Assembly: GCF_000003815.2 (NCBI RefSeq)
Contig: NC_049997.1
Span: forward strand, 10,347,860 to 10,411,859
Origin: Branchiostoma floridae
Lineage: Eukaryota > Chordata > Leptocardii > Amphioxiformes > Branchiostomatidae
Reading direction: 5' to 3'
Length of the DNA: 64,000 nucleotides
The stretch's first letter is position 1; each line of letters opens with the position of its first letter. Shown piece after piece: positions 41,907 through 54,593 of the stretch. The notes beneath the pieces are model-generated. The model was not told the DNA's origin. It saw only the letters and a list, made by a program, of their open reading frames with translations, and did no database searches. Both the position numbers and the translations under genes were made by a program.

Positions 41907-42097
41907 CTGGATAGGAAGAAATGAGGTCGTATCTTCAGGTGAGTTTGCTGAGACAAAGAAGTGCGCGCCCTACCCGTTGCAGATGTCATATATATGGCGT
42001 CAGAACCGGAAAGGCCGGGTCAGAGAGAGGTGAAAGAAAAGGCGACAGGTAAAGACAGGAAATTGCTGGTTTCCGTTGAAGCATGCATGTCTGACGG

Positions 42098-42785
42098 AGG
42101 ATCAACGCTGATATCAACATCCTGTTTTCACTGTTCTAAGTCATGCCTCTGGATTAAACGAGCTCTTCGTATATGGCAAAGAATGAAAGTAAGAAACAGA
42201 CAATGTTAAGTGCTCTTGTACAGTCGTTGTTTTGATATTTTCATAGTTAACATGTTTTTTAGGACTCATTTGTAGTGATCAACGTTGATAGCAACATCCT
42301 GTTTTTTACTGTTCTAAGTCATGCCTCTGGATTAAACGAGATCTTCTTAATGTAAAAGAATGAAAGCAAGAATCAGACTGTACGCTGAGAATGAAAGCAA
42401 GAATCAGACGTTGTTTTGATATTTTCCCCTTGTAGTGATCAACGTTGATATTAACACATTGTTTTCACTGTTCTAAGTCATGCCTTTGGAATAAACGAGC
42501 TATTCGTATATGGCAAAGAATGAAAGCAAAAAGCAGACAGTCGTAGGCTGTTACATAATGCTCTTGTCCAGTCGTTGTTTTAATATTTTCACTGTGTTTA
42601 GGACTCATTTGTAGTGATCAACGTTGATATGAACACTCTGTTTTCACTGTTCTGTCATGCCTCTGGATTAAATGGGCTCTTCGTGTATGGCAAAGAATGA
42701 AAGCAAAAATCAGACGGTTGCGGACTGTACCATAATGCTCTTGTCCAGACGTTGTTTTGACGTTTTCACTGCGTTTAGGATTGCT
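42098..42785. repeat. tandem array, four copies, period about 160-180 bp
   Basis: GATCAACGTTGATA, ACTGTTCTAAGTCATGCCTC, TGGATTAAACGAGCTCTTCG and GGCAAAGAATGAAAGCAA recur near 42098, 42276, 42435 and 42616. Confidence 0.85.
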
Positions 42786-42899
42786 TTGAACTGGTCAAGG
42801 CAATTAAGGGGCACACGTGCCTATCAATGGGTCTCTGCTATGTTGATTTTTCTTAAGGAGAAAAAATAAAGCAATCGTCACTCTTCTGAGCTAGTGATG

Positions 42900-44080
42900 C
42901 CAATAACGTAAATATAAACCGCCAGTCACCTTTTTCGAAGAAACCTACATGTTATGTTATTATTGCAGAATTGAATCTAGATCATGGATAGACATGTCTC
43001 GTTTCGAACATTAGGTATATGCTTACACATTTATTACATAAATGTTTCATTGAATTCTGAATAACTATAGTTACAGGATGTCGCATGAAAACTTTAAGTA
43101 AATAACTTTCTCCTACTAACATTTTTGATTGGCAGCTATTGCAGCAACAAGAGCACCATGTATTAGTGACTGGTCAAATGGTTTATAAAAGAGGCTCTAC
43201 CCGGTTTCCATAAATACGCATAAAATCAATTACTGTTTTTACCTAGAACCGTAATTAGGTGCCTTCAGAAACTAGGACCGAAAATCACAAAGTACCCATT
43301 GGATAGAAGATTGCACTATTAATTAGAAACCATGAGGTGTGAATAAAGGCATTCCTCAGCAGAAGCCTGAGGTCTACATTTCTCCAAAGATGTGGTTAAT
43401 TGGTTTAATAAGGCGCCTTTAACTAGTTTCACAGGTAGTAGGTTCTGGTCCCTGCCAGTTTAGACTGGTTTGTAGAAATGTAACGTACAATATGATGCAT
43501 TAGAAGGTAGAATAGTCATATTACGAGTATGAATGCTAGGCTTTTTCATGAAATGTAAACATGTATAAACAATGACAAGAAGGCAAATGTAGTGACAATG
43601 ATTATACATCATTTGCAAGTTAAGAAGGTGTTACATTCTTACAATATCTTCAATCTGTTTTCATAATGCCAATAAATTTCCCTTAACATGATATTTCTTC
43701 TTCGTGATACCTCATTTAAAATGCTACCGAATACTAAACATATCTTATATATTTTATTTATCCAACTATTGTGGCCAGTGCCATTAAGAAATCAGCAACT
43801 TTCGTCCCTATGTGTTGATTATAGTCATGTCTGATGCAGCTTTGACACTACAGCCCATGAAAAATGTAGTTTATCATGTTTCCCAATAAATGTAGTTAAG
43901 GGAACACATTGTTTTACAAAGTATGACGCAGGTAGTTGGTCGATAACGACGCCGATCACAATGCAAGAGCTCCCAAAATCTGATTCTGCAAACTACTCTT
44001 GATTTATCATAGAAACAAAATCTTCAGGAAACATTCATGCCTCATCGGACATCCTGGATTCATAGAGATTTTACAATGTG
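42900..44080. other. no recognisable feature
   Basis: AT-rich with no long frame, no repeat structure and no paired splice sites that I can support. Confidence 0.45.
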
Positions 44081-44084
44081 ATGA

Positions 44085-44740
44085 CCTAATGCCCTTCCCT
44101 GATATGTTTTTATCCATATAATACAAGAACAAAGGCCTTGTGAGTCAGAAAGAGGAAATGAAGCTAGCTGATGGTTGACCACCTCCTACGTGTTTGTGGA
44201 TTTGGCCTAATGCTCTTCCCTATTATATATATCTATCTATCTATATAATTATGATACAAGAACAAAGGACTTGTGAGTCAGAAAGAGGAAACGAAGCTAA
44301 CTGATGGTTGACCACCTCCTACGTGTTTGTGGATTTGGCCTAATGCTATTCCCTATTATATATATCTATATATCTATATAATTATGATACAAGAACAAAG
44401 GACTTGTGAGTCAGAAAGAGGAAACGAAGCTAACTGATGGTTGACCACCTCCTACGTGTTTGTGGATTTGGCCTAATGCTCTTCCCTATTATATATATCT
44501 ATCTATCTATATAATTATGATACAAGAACAAAGGCCATGTGAGTCAGAAAAAGGAAACGAAGTTAACCGATGGTTGACCACAACCGATATATTTGTAGAA
44601 TTGACCTAATGCCATTTTCTGTTATATATACATATATATCCATATAACTATAATACAAGAACCTTGTGAGTCAGAAAAAGGAAACTAAGCTAACAGATGG
44701 TTGACCACATCCTACATATTTGTGGAATTGGACTCATGTA
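44085..44740. repeat. tandem array, period about 132 bp, five copies
   Basis: Each unit has CCTAATGCTCTTCCCTATTA, a TATATATCTATCTAT run, GATACAAGAACAAAGG, CTTGTGAGTCAGAAAGAGGA and GATGGTTGACCACCTCCTAC. The three middle copies are almost identical and the last is decayed. Confidence 0.9.
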
Positions 44741-45127
44741 GATGATCGTGTTTACACTGACAGTAAGTATGATAACGTGTAGGTGGACTATTTCCTGCCC
44801 ATCCCAGTCCGAATGAATCTGCCCACATGTACAACTAGGACCAAATTTGGACACAGCACGTATACGTACACGTGTGTGGTCATTATCTTAAGGTTTCACT
44901 TGCGTTTGCGGGGACAGTGTAGAGTAGAGATGTGTACCTTAACAAAGCTCAGGTTAAGTTCCAGACTTGTCATCTCCAAGCATATCCAATGGTAGAATAA
45001 GTTAGTCTAAAAAAGTACCAGAGAAGTGAAGCCTACCCAAAAGTTAGTTTGGCTATCACTTCCAGTCCAGCTTCACTCCTCTGTCAGTCTTTGATACCTT
45101 ATGCTACCGTAGGATCTGCTTGTAGAT

Positions 45128-45455
45128 ACAGACCTGTACTTGTACCTAAATAAGCTTGGTCAATTATCTCTAGGTTATACATGGAGTCAGATGTCTTTTG
45201 TTTGTAGTGATGAATTGTAATTTCGACATGAGATTTTACATAAGTTTTCTTGCTTTTCAACTGCAAGTTTATACAAAATTGTCATCTTTAAGTTAATATA
45301 GAAAAAGTGTTGTCCATTGGTACTTCAGTAAGTTCAGTTTTCAGGTACACCAGATGTACAGGTCCGGACCTGTTCCTTTTTAAATCAATTTTACAGGTAC
45401 AGGTACAGGTACAGGTACAGGTACAGGTGCAGGTACGCGTATACCGGTACAGGAT
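45128..45455. mobile_element. decayed hAT-type MITE, third family copy
   Basis: ACCTGTACTTGTACCTAAAT, CAATTATCTCTAGGTTATA, GTACAGGTCCGGACCTGTTC and a pure run of eight GGTACA/ACAGGT units near 45400-45440 match the interior of 4298-4665 and 20747-21134. No terminal repeats or target duplication survive. Confidence 0.65.
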
Positions 45456-48400
45456 GTAGTATACTTTGCTTTCAGTTGCATCATTAACCTGTTTATAAAC
45501 CAGTACGTCTGTCACAGCATATCACGATCACCTTTTCCTCAAGGCTGAATTTTCAATGCAATCAATCATTGTCCAACCAAAAACGTCAATCAGGAAGTGA
45601 AAGGAAGAACATAGCATTTGAATAAAGTTGTCTATCTGACTTTTCATCTGTGCGGCTAATTCAAACATAGATCGGGCATTGACCATGTATGTTTTTGAGG
45701 ATTTTACCAATGATAAAACGATGCAGTCAGCTGAAAGAGGTCAAAGTGTATGTCTAATCAACTTAACAACATGAATATTCATGAACATGGTGAAGATTAC
45801 CGAGAAACCATACATACAGTAGCAACATGCTCCAGGCTCATACTAGCATCTATACATAGCATTCTTATCAATGTGCCTTACTAAAGGGTCGCCCTTTCTG
45901 AGTCATTGTCTTATGCATCACAGTAGAATCTATCTACTGTGCTCGTAGCAAACTATACTTATTTGAAGTCAAACGATTGCAAAATGGATTTTTTTAAAAT
46001 ACTGTATCTAAATCAATCTTTTCAGCGTCATTACCATAGGTCAATTGCAAGTTTGTTTGATACAGCTTAGTTTGTTTTTGATACCATAATTTCATTTGTC
46101 TACATCGGGTTGTGTACATCAGACTTTTCTATTCTCGTTTCATGCGTCTGTCATGCATGTGTATCATATGCTTGATTAGTGGTCGCTTGCGTATAAGCCA
46201 TTTCGCATAAGTGTGATATACTGCATTGTTTAGATGTTGCAATCAAAAAAGTCAAAGGTCACGTGATGTCAATGTTGTGTCACATTCTTCATGAACATTA
46301 AACCATCATCAAGAATGCGGTAAACCACAACAAGACCACAAAAGTTGTATCTGCCAAAAATTGGCATCTTCGCGCTATTTCACTGCAAAAAGCCATGAAA
46401 ACTGCAAATCTTTAGATCATCTATACTACTTAAGGCACAACTTGTCGTTAAAAAGGGGACTCATTTGATGAGGCGATGGTATCCTCCTATGTTTTGTGAC
46501 CCTGACATTAGAAACCAAGTCTAAATCTTCTAATCCATGGTGCCACCCACCAATCCACTTACTCCTGACAAACACTGTAAGATCTACCAACAAAGGCATT
46601 GATGTACAGAAAGCAGTGATCCACTACCAGCTAGGTGTGTGTGTGACATAGCCAGGCTTTTGTGTTCGTTGTTACGGGGTTACGCGAGTCTCTCATAGCC
46701 TTGGGACCAAAAAAAGATGAGTCAGTTGTTGTTGACTGCAATGAAGTGAATAATCTATCCGGGTTCTTTGGAAAATCCTCGAAGCATCGAGAAAACGGAA
46801 TGTCAACTCTTGCTGTTTGACATCACTGAACTGTTTTGTCAAAACATCTGACTTGCATGGTCAGCAATGTTGGGGTTTAGAAACTGTGGTGTATAAACAA
46901 AAGAAACGTAATCTCAACATAGTTGCTAGGATATTCTCTTTTCTGTCCTCTTCTGACGTCTGACATCATACTGACGTCATGTGCAGAGCACATCATACGG
47001 GTGCCACCTCGCATAGATCAGTTGAGAGTCTAGGTACTTAAAGCTAGAACTACAGGTGGGTGTTCGATGACTGTAAACAACAATTTATCATATTAATATT
47101 CAAAGCACACCTGGTAAACGCAATCGCTTGAACAGTGCATCACGGGTCGACGGACCCACCTGTACAATCTGGAGATTTCTGAACGTTACGCCTTAAAAAA
47201 AAACGCCTTAAAACTTTCCAGGTGGTAGACATTCTCAAGTTCGTCCAAGAGATGGCAGACAGTCATACTTTATAACCTACAGTTCACACTTTACGACCCG
47301 GTGACAGTTTAGAAGAAGTGATAATATCGATTGTATATGTTGCTTTTTAAAACATAGATATGACGATTTCTGATTTTGATTTGATTGTCTTAAATTTTTT
47401 CAGGTGGTAGACTTTCTAAAGTTCGCCCAACAGAAGGCAGATATATAGTAGAAGTATACTTTATGACCCACAGCTTCCAGTTAGAACTATTGGACGTTTT
47501 TATGATTGACAGAGTCTATGTGTGATATAGAATTTGAATGTGACGATTTCTGATTGTAAAATGTTAGTCTCAGAGTTTTCTCTCAGTGTGTATAATGTAT
47601 GTAAACAACCGACAAAAACGACCAATTCTAGTCAGAATGACATTCTTCATGTAGTTTGTTTATGATCTCTCATTGTCTTGTGTTGTTTCCTTGCGTGTGA
47701 ACTTGAAGACCTCGTAAATTTGCATCTCCTGAACTTTTGAGAGGGAGAACAGCCTTCTGAAGCATTTACTTGCTAACGATGGCAGATTACAATGAGGGTC
47801 AGAAAAGAGCAATCTGAGTGCAGATCACTGCAGCTGTGTTGTGAACGCTCCGGGCCATGGATAACACCGAACCAGCCATCAAATAATCAACATGACAGAT
47901 TCTAGTAGACAATGTACGGGCATCTGGCCTATAGGGAATTACATATAGATGTGGGAACAGTCGATGGAAACGAATTTTTTTACCTGTACGTGACTCTATG
48001 TTCGGATTTACATCTAGCTTTAGTTCACTTCCTGTCCTGTTAACTGTTGATATTTCTATGATACATAAGGTGCAAAGCTATGTCTGTTAAGACAAATATA
48101 ATTTTCCAGTGATACTTCAGCTTTTAGAAAACGACAGTGATGCTGGTATTTGCACAAAACTTTGTTTGCTGTAGAAGTAGGGCAGGGGAATAAGTTTGGA
48201 CAATTGCAATGTACGTTTTCGGCATACAGATATCGGGGTGGGTGCTTCGATAAGGAAGAAAAATGTTGTTATTGTTATTGGATGGGAAGACTACTCTCTC
48301 TTCGCAGCCAGGGGCTGAAGAAAGAGTAGTTAAGCTCTGAGTGGTCGCAGTCACACTGAAAATACCAGCAACAAACGACAGGGACAGTTTCATACAGTAC

Positions 48401-50440
48401 AATACTAGTAATTCACGATTTCGGCATAAAAATATCGAGGGCATTGCTCCAGTAGAAGGATATCATATGGCATTTGTGATGATATTAGGACAAAATTCAT
48501 TTCAGTAATATTCGACACCCTCCAAAGTGTTGATCTCCAGACTACCTTACGTAAAAAATGTCGAAAAGCTCGTTAAACGTCTTTGCTTGCTGCCTAATTG
48601 TTGTCGAGTGATCGTTTTGCTGTTTACAGCATTATTCGCCACTTACTTAAACACGTATTACGCCGTTTAAATGGTTCTACCGCAGCATTTGTGGGATTTT
48701 GACTACCGGGTGTCGAGCGGATGGTGTCAAATGGGCTTTTAAGATATGACAGGTCTGCGCTGTAAAATGTACGAACTGTTCGAATTGTCCACACTTCACG
48801 TTCTGGAAGAAAGTTCTAGAGAGGTCGCGATTGCGTCATCCAAGGGCAACCACCTTTATGGTGTAATGCAAAGGCTAAGGTCGCAAGGTGAGTACAAGTT
48901 GACCCGACCTACGTGGTCTATGTTGTCGTCTTCAGCACAATTTAACACCATCGTCCTGGTGACAATTACGCCAGCACTACACAGACGAGACTACCTACCA
49001 CAAAGAGAACCAATTAAAAAATGGAAAGGAAAGCTCGCAGACTCGCCATCACGATAGAGACTTGCGCTGAAAGCCGGCGTATTGTACAGTAAATCAATTC
49101 GCTATACCGGAAAGACATGGGAACTCACCAATGGGCCTTATAAAGGGAGAACCTAGGATAGATCTGTGAACGCTGCACGATCCGTAATGAGTTGTTTTCC
49201 ACCGTACAAAGCATCGCTTTAGGGCAATGATAATATTTTGTGTTCGTGCGTAAGACACACTTTTAGTGGTTTCTGTCGAAATGAGGAGGATCTACAACCT
49301 TATGGCAGCATTGTCACACAAAGAGCTACTTATTGGCACTATAACAATGATTTATACGTTAGAAAACTGAAGTAAAGCGAACGTAATTGCTGGAGTTAAG
49401 CCCAAATAAAATCAAATTGTAGACTGTATAAACCATAGACATTGTAGACAGTACAATAGACGGTACAGACTCCATGGTTCAATCCTAACAAGGAGACTAC
49501 GGCAGGTATTTGTTTTGCCAGCTCGCCAAATCACCGTTGACCTCCACAATGATTAATTCTTGACCTACTGAAGACGATAATGACAAAATCACAGCCGCAA
49601 AGCGAATGAACAAGAACAACAAAAGCTAGTATTCAACAGCCCTTGGCTGCATGATATTCCAGTTCACAGAAAAGAAGAGGTTATTTTGTGGGTTTTCAAA
49701 GGTCGGAGGTACAATCCGGCTTATTGTGTGCGCTGGTCTACTCAAAACCGCCCACTTCTGTCCGCCGAAGTAGCCCGTATCGTTTCAGTACCTCATTTTT
49801 AGTCAATAGAGTTTTTGTGAACTGCTAAGTTGCGGTTTTGCATATCGTTACACCGTTGTCGTCTGCGGGCAAGCAAACGTCGTAACTCAGCGAGACCCTT
49901 GACAAAGATTTAAACGTAATTTGTCGCCACGGTACCGCCACATAGACCTTGGCATAACCTACTCAGCTTGGCCTTCAGTTTGGTAAATGAGTTTAATATG
50001 TTTACCTGTGCGTCAGGAGTTTTACGTGGGAGAGTTCACACACATCATTTGTGCAACATGGCACCCAAGGCCAACTATACACTAGGAACACCTGGATTGA
50101 TACCTTAACATTATTACCTTCCAACAAAAGGCACTGGTTTCAAGTACAACCTTTTTTGGTTGGATTCGTGCTACTGTTTTCCAGGCTTTCGTCTACAAGC
50201 AATGAGTTATCGATATTTGATTTTTAACGACCAGAGTCCAAAGTGTAGTCCATAGGCGAACAATACTTCCATACAATAGTTTTACAAGGGTCTAAAAGTC
50301 AGAGAGCAACAAATCACAAACGTTAGACCTCTAAAACAGGGGTTGGAATGAGGTGAGTTACGGGGACGTACCTTATGAGGCGCCGACTGAATGAGTGAGA
50401 GCGTGCCGGACTGTGAGTACGATCGCTCTCCGGTAACCTC
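45456..50440. other. long stretch without supported genes
   Basis: I see no conserved protein motif, no exon pair and no long repeat. A hairpin lies at 48285-48325 (GACTACTCTCTCTTCGCAGC against GAAGAAAGAGTAGT). A 103-codon plus-strand frame at 48746-49057 has no recognisable domain. The region could hold distal exons or regulatory DNA. Confidence 0.35.
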
Positions 50441-50531
50441 CTGTCGTGGTGTCGCCCTCAGCTGCCAAAGTCTCTACCCGGGTTTGGTGCCCCCTTCTCC
50501 AAAAAGCCGTCCCACAAAGCCGAGCGCGTTG

Positions 50532-50681
50532 TGACGTCACGATTCGAACACAAAAGATGGCGCCGTCGGGGTCTCCTCGCCGCGTTAGCGTCACAGAAAG
50601 GGACCACGAAAATGTGGGACAAAAGCCGAATATTAATGACAGGGCGACCTTTTACAACAATCGTTTCAAACTGCTTGTGAG
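50532..50681 (+). CDS. possible first exon beside a CRE-bearing promoter
   Basis: A GC- and CpG-rich stretch (50360-50600) has the palindromic CRE TGACGTCA at 50532-50539. ATG at 50557 in the context AAAGATGGCGCC follows. The frame reads MAPSGSPRRVSVTERDHENV and continues 22 more codons to a GAG|GTGATT or CTT|GTGAGG donor near 50677-50682. The peptide is not recognised, and no acceptor exon was found downstream. The ATG-GCG context and CRE favour a real promoter; the coding assignment is weak. Confidence 0.3.
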
Positions 50682-51489
50682 GTGATTAAGTCTCATTCCA
50701 TCTTCAGGTGGGTCTGGTATAGCCTTTGGTGGTTTGCCGACAGGTGTGCAAGAGTCCCTGTCACCGTAGATTGCCCAGGTCGTCCATACTGCGTGACACC
50801 CCCTTTGTTTATGTCATTTTAAAAATGTGTGATTCAGCCTACCATCGCCCCGAGCGACCCAGAAAACTCGCCGGACGAGTCGTCATTATAGAAAGGCCTC
50901 GAATTCAGTAGAAAGCCCTTTCTCTGCTAATGTCGCCCGCTTTGTTTACAAGTCATACGTTATATGTTGAAACTATTTGTTTATGGAAATCTCGAAACTT
51001 CGCGACCGTGAAAACTCGCCGGGCGAGTGTCCATTATAGAATGGCCTAGAAAACCTTTTCTCTCACAGAGTCGCCTAATTCGTTTACAAGTCGTACGGTG
51101 TATGTTGAAACTGTTTGTCTATGGAAATCGCTTCGCCGCCCTAGTTTCTCCATTCTTTGTTAAGTTTACTCTCCGTGCGCATTCATTTTCGTGAAGGCAG
51201 CTAAAAATGAATCTTAACACGATGAAGCGTTTCACTACTCAGAGCAGATACATGTCTGTTTTATACACAATTTTGCAAAAATTTCTATATATCTGCATTA
51301 TATTTTGCTACCATCGAGGTAGAATTTGTGTACTTTATACTGGAAAAATCTGCCAACACTTGTTTCGAGAAAATTACCTAACCTTCACTGAATATACGTC
51401 ATACATTATTAACATTTGAAAAGGTTACAGGAGGTTAAAGCGGGTCAACCACCTCAGTTAGATAAATTACACGGTATAACTTCTTGCCA

Positions 51490-51700
51490 ATCAACTGTCT
51501 CAGATGTTCCCTTCTTAGAAATAGAGGATGTGAGCAATTATGAAACGATGACCTTTCGTCTATTATTAAAGAAGATTCTTAAGAAATCTTAGATGTTCTC
51601 TTCTTGGAAGTGGAGGGTATGAGTAATTATGATCCGATGACTTTCCGTCTATCGTTCTTGAGGATTTTAAAGAATCTTCCAGAACAATAGATGGAAGGTC
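51490..51700. repeat. tandem and partly inverted duplication, period about 98 bp
   Basis: CTTAGATGTTCTCTTCTTGG and TCAGATGTTCCCTTCTTAGA begin two copies that share AGTAATTATGA and CGATGACnTTnCGTCTAT. An inverted CAATAGATGGAAGGTCATCG follows. Confidence 0.65.
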
Positions 51701-51832
51701 ATCGACGTCTTATATCCATGTTGTTACTTCTCAAAGTAAAGGAAGACGTACGCACATATTGTGGGTGAAAAGTGATACTCTGATACTAAATGTCTGATAC
51801 TAAATGTTGTTGATGGCCTAATAACCACTTAC

Positions 51833-51972
51833 CTTGATGACATCATCATGACGGTGCTGCAGATCACGGCTTCTCCGGCAGGAGGCATGACCAGCACAAG
51901 TGGGGACGGGATGGCCGAAGTCAGACCTCCATTTATTTTTACCCCGACAAATTGCGTAACACATGCTAGAAC
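51833..51972 (-). CDS. possible internal coding exon
   Basis: On the minus strand, TCTTCACTCACAG| at 51972 and TCATCAAG|GTAAGT at 51833 bound 140 bases open in one frame. The 46 residues start VLACVTQFVGVKINGGL and end STVMMMSS. Base composition is richer in GC than the flanks. I do not recognise the peptide, and the neighbouring exons are not identified. It could also be an untranslated exon of the large minus-strand gene 14 kb away. Confidence 0.3.
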
Positions 51973-52425
51973 CTGTGAGTGAAGATACGCACAGCTATGA
52001 CAATATCTTCAGAGTTGAAACTCAAAAGAATCATGCGCATTAAGAGTTGAAACCCCAAAGAAGTAAGAGTGTAAATGAAATACAACGACATATGACCAAT
52101 TTCAAACACATATTCTCATTCTGTGGTAGCTTTACAAGCGTTTCACGAATTACAATAAGTACGAGAATACAAGTGTGGTGTGTCATTGCGCATCCGTCGA
52201 ACAGAGTACATCATATTTTCCTTTGGAGCCAAAATCACTTATCAGATATTGTCCATAGAACAACATCAACTTTATACTTGATGTCTTTTTATTGCAACAA
52301 AGTATGTATTTTAGACAGCCATGTGAGAGGTCTATTGACATTTTCTTAACAAGAGTTTTGTGAATTTCTTGTTTTGCTTATCACCAGGAATTTTCGCTGA
52401 TTCCGTTTGCATTTTTGAGTGATGG

Positions 52426-52620
52426 TGGACCTGAGCCTATCCTGGGAGCCAGACAGGACCGGGTAGCTAGCGAGTTTTGGTCGGGGACCCAAGGCAGTCA
52501 GCCCGCAGATCTCACATAGTTCTCCGGGGGAGTTTAAGCCTGAAGGAGTTATCGCTAGTACTAGATAAACTGTCCTAGCTGCCAGATCCCGGCTGGCTCC
52601 CAGGGTAACCTGAGCCAAGC
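52426..52620. mobile_element. inverted-repeat element (CCTGGGAGCCAG ends)
   Basis: CCTATCCTGGGAGCCAG on the left mirrors CTGGCTCCCAGGGTA on the right, and the inner arms carry GGGTAGCTAGCG and GCAGCTAGGACAG-like sequence. It is noncoding. Confidence 0.6.
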
Positions 52621-52663
52621 ATTGTTGCACAAAGTACAACTTTGGACTCGGGCCAAACTAGAA

Positions 52664-52747
52664 TAGCCTGGTCACCATCCGATTTCTACCGGGGCTCCTT
52701 GCACTAGCTACCCTAGCCCCGGCAGAAGTCGGATGGTTACTAGGCTA
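52664..52747. repeat. 84-bp palindrome TAGCCTGG...CTAGGCTA
   Basis: TAGCCTGGTCACCATCCGAT mirrors GTCGGATGGTTACTAGGCTA around CCGGGGCT..AGCCCCGG. The elements at 57799-57849 and 62626-62725 have the same TAGCCTGG ends with different interiors. Confidence 0.75.
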
Positions 52748-53623
52748 AAACCAGTAGTCACGTCCTACATTGCTACAATATCTGCAAGTCTTCAGTGACA
52801 TATTATCGCCACACCCTGCAATATTCACATATCCACGAATACATACCAGGATCTAACAGAGAGACATGCAGACCCAAAACAGCACATACATTTTCACAAA
52901 GGTAATAATGTCAACTTTATTCCAAAACGTTTACACGTTTAACGACACAATAAAAATAGGATGGGAATAAGCCCCCCCCTATTCAAATGGAATGACCAAT
53001 GACCTGAGAAATCCTGTCCCACCTGTTTCTGGTTTGTGCTGTGGTGATATCTACTGCGGTTCCTCACGTGTGTTTGTTGTTATATGCTGTTATATCAGTG
53101 TACTCATCAAGCTCCCACAAATCATGTACATACGGGGTGGGCGTGGGCATGAAAATAGGAAAATCCAGACCGAAAAAGATTTGACTCAAGACAGGTGATA
53201 CATCTTAGTAATGTCCTTGATCTTAATAACGAATGAGGATGTGCAAGGGTGGGGGACAAAGCTTAATGATATTGATAAATTGATGAGCATATTTCTTTAC
53301 GAATTACGCGCGAGTCCGATATATCTAGATAAATAAAATGTAACATGGTGAAAGAAAATTTGAACCAAGATCGAGAAAACTCCGACGGAAATCAGGCGAT
53401 CATCAGTGTAGATATGAGGTGGAACAAAATCTGAGTACATCGGTTATATTTTATGCTTCACAACGATTCACACGATAAAGATGAAACCATACGGCACTCT
53501 ATATCATCTTTATCTGCTGTGTCAGGTCCGCACCTGGTATGAGTTACATTAAATGTTACAGGCACTCACTGTTTACGCGTACACTACACCCTATTAAGGT
53601 TCGGTATCACTGTGGTGTGCTAT

Positions 53624-54438
53624 TACCCCCTTCACATTATATACGATCTTCGGACGTTCTTCGCGATCGCAGGAAGGTCGGCTGATTTTAAGATCTTAAG
53701 ATGGTCTTGCGTATTTTTCGCCTCAAAACTGTCCCCCTCACATATACGCGAGGCTCGTGAGATCGACGGTGAATAAATCTATGATAATAAACCTCCCATG
53801 ACCTCTTGCACGCGGACAAGGTAACACAAAACGTTCCTAAAAAAAGGCAAGAGATCAATAAATGTTGCTTATTTTGTTGTCGTAATCTTTTTAAACAATG
53901 AATGGAATGCGCGGGCATAATAGAAATGACGCAAGAAAAGAAAGTGTGTCACAAAGTCAGCCTACATACTGCCACAGCGGCCACAATGTTAGAATTACCC
54001 TCGCATTCCCAGAAATTCAATATTTGTAAACAAACGGAAGTCGGACGAACGTCGCCCGAACGTTGCCCAACTGACGGGCGTTCGCCATCCGATTTACGCT
54101 CGATGATTAATAACTATGTCTTTGCTCGCCTATCGGTCTTCAATCGTTGGATTGACGCAAGACTATTGACCGATACCCTTGCAAGGTACGCACGATTTGT
54201 ACGCACAATCTGCGACTCGGTAACAGCTGTGCGATTTTGGAGATTTCCTTCGACTAGTCGCATATGTTAAGAACATGTTTCGCTGCACCGCGACCGTCGT
54301 AAGACTCCTGGAAACTGCCGGCGATCCCTAAAAATCGCAAGATGATCGTGAGAACACCGGACGTCTTACTCACGAAAATGTCAATCAGAGTTCGTAAACT
54401 AGTCTTCCGATCGAATCGCGCCTATTGTGAAGGGGGTA
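53624..54438. mobile_element. 815-bp element with TACCCCCTTCACA ends
   Basis: TACCCCCTTCACATT at the left mirrors AATGTGAAGGGGGTA-like sequence at the right (TTGTGAAGGGGGTA). The right 35 bp (CCGATCGAATCGCGCC onward) match the snap-back element at 8505-8699. The interior has several smaller palindromes (CGTTCG.CCGAACGTTGCCC, TTTTAAGATCTTAAGA) and no recognisable protein; the 122-codon frame at 53902 has no domain. Confidence 0.6.
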
Positions 54439-54593
54439 TAAGGAGGAAGCTTTGTCAAGCTGCTACTATCATCGGGGAAGCTTAATACACCCTGTGTTTA
54501 TATAATAACGTTGTGGTCTCTCCTCAAATATCCTCCTCTCTCCACACGGAGATGATTGCATCCTTGAACTGGGTGCCGACTATACTGGCCGGG

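Noticed and set aside
48124-48444. 106-codon minus-strand frame with a hydrophobic start
   Set aside because: It includes a low-complexity Asn run and a local hairpin, and has no plausible cleavage site, domain or splice partner.
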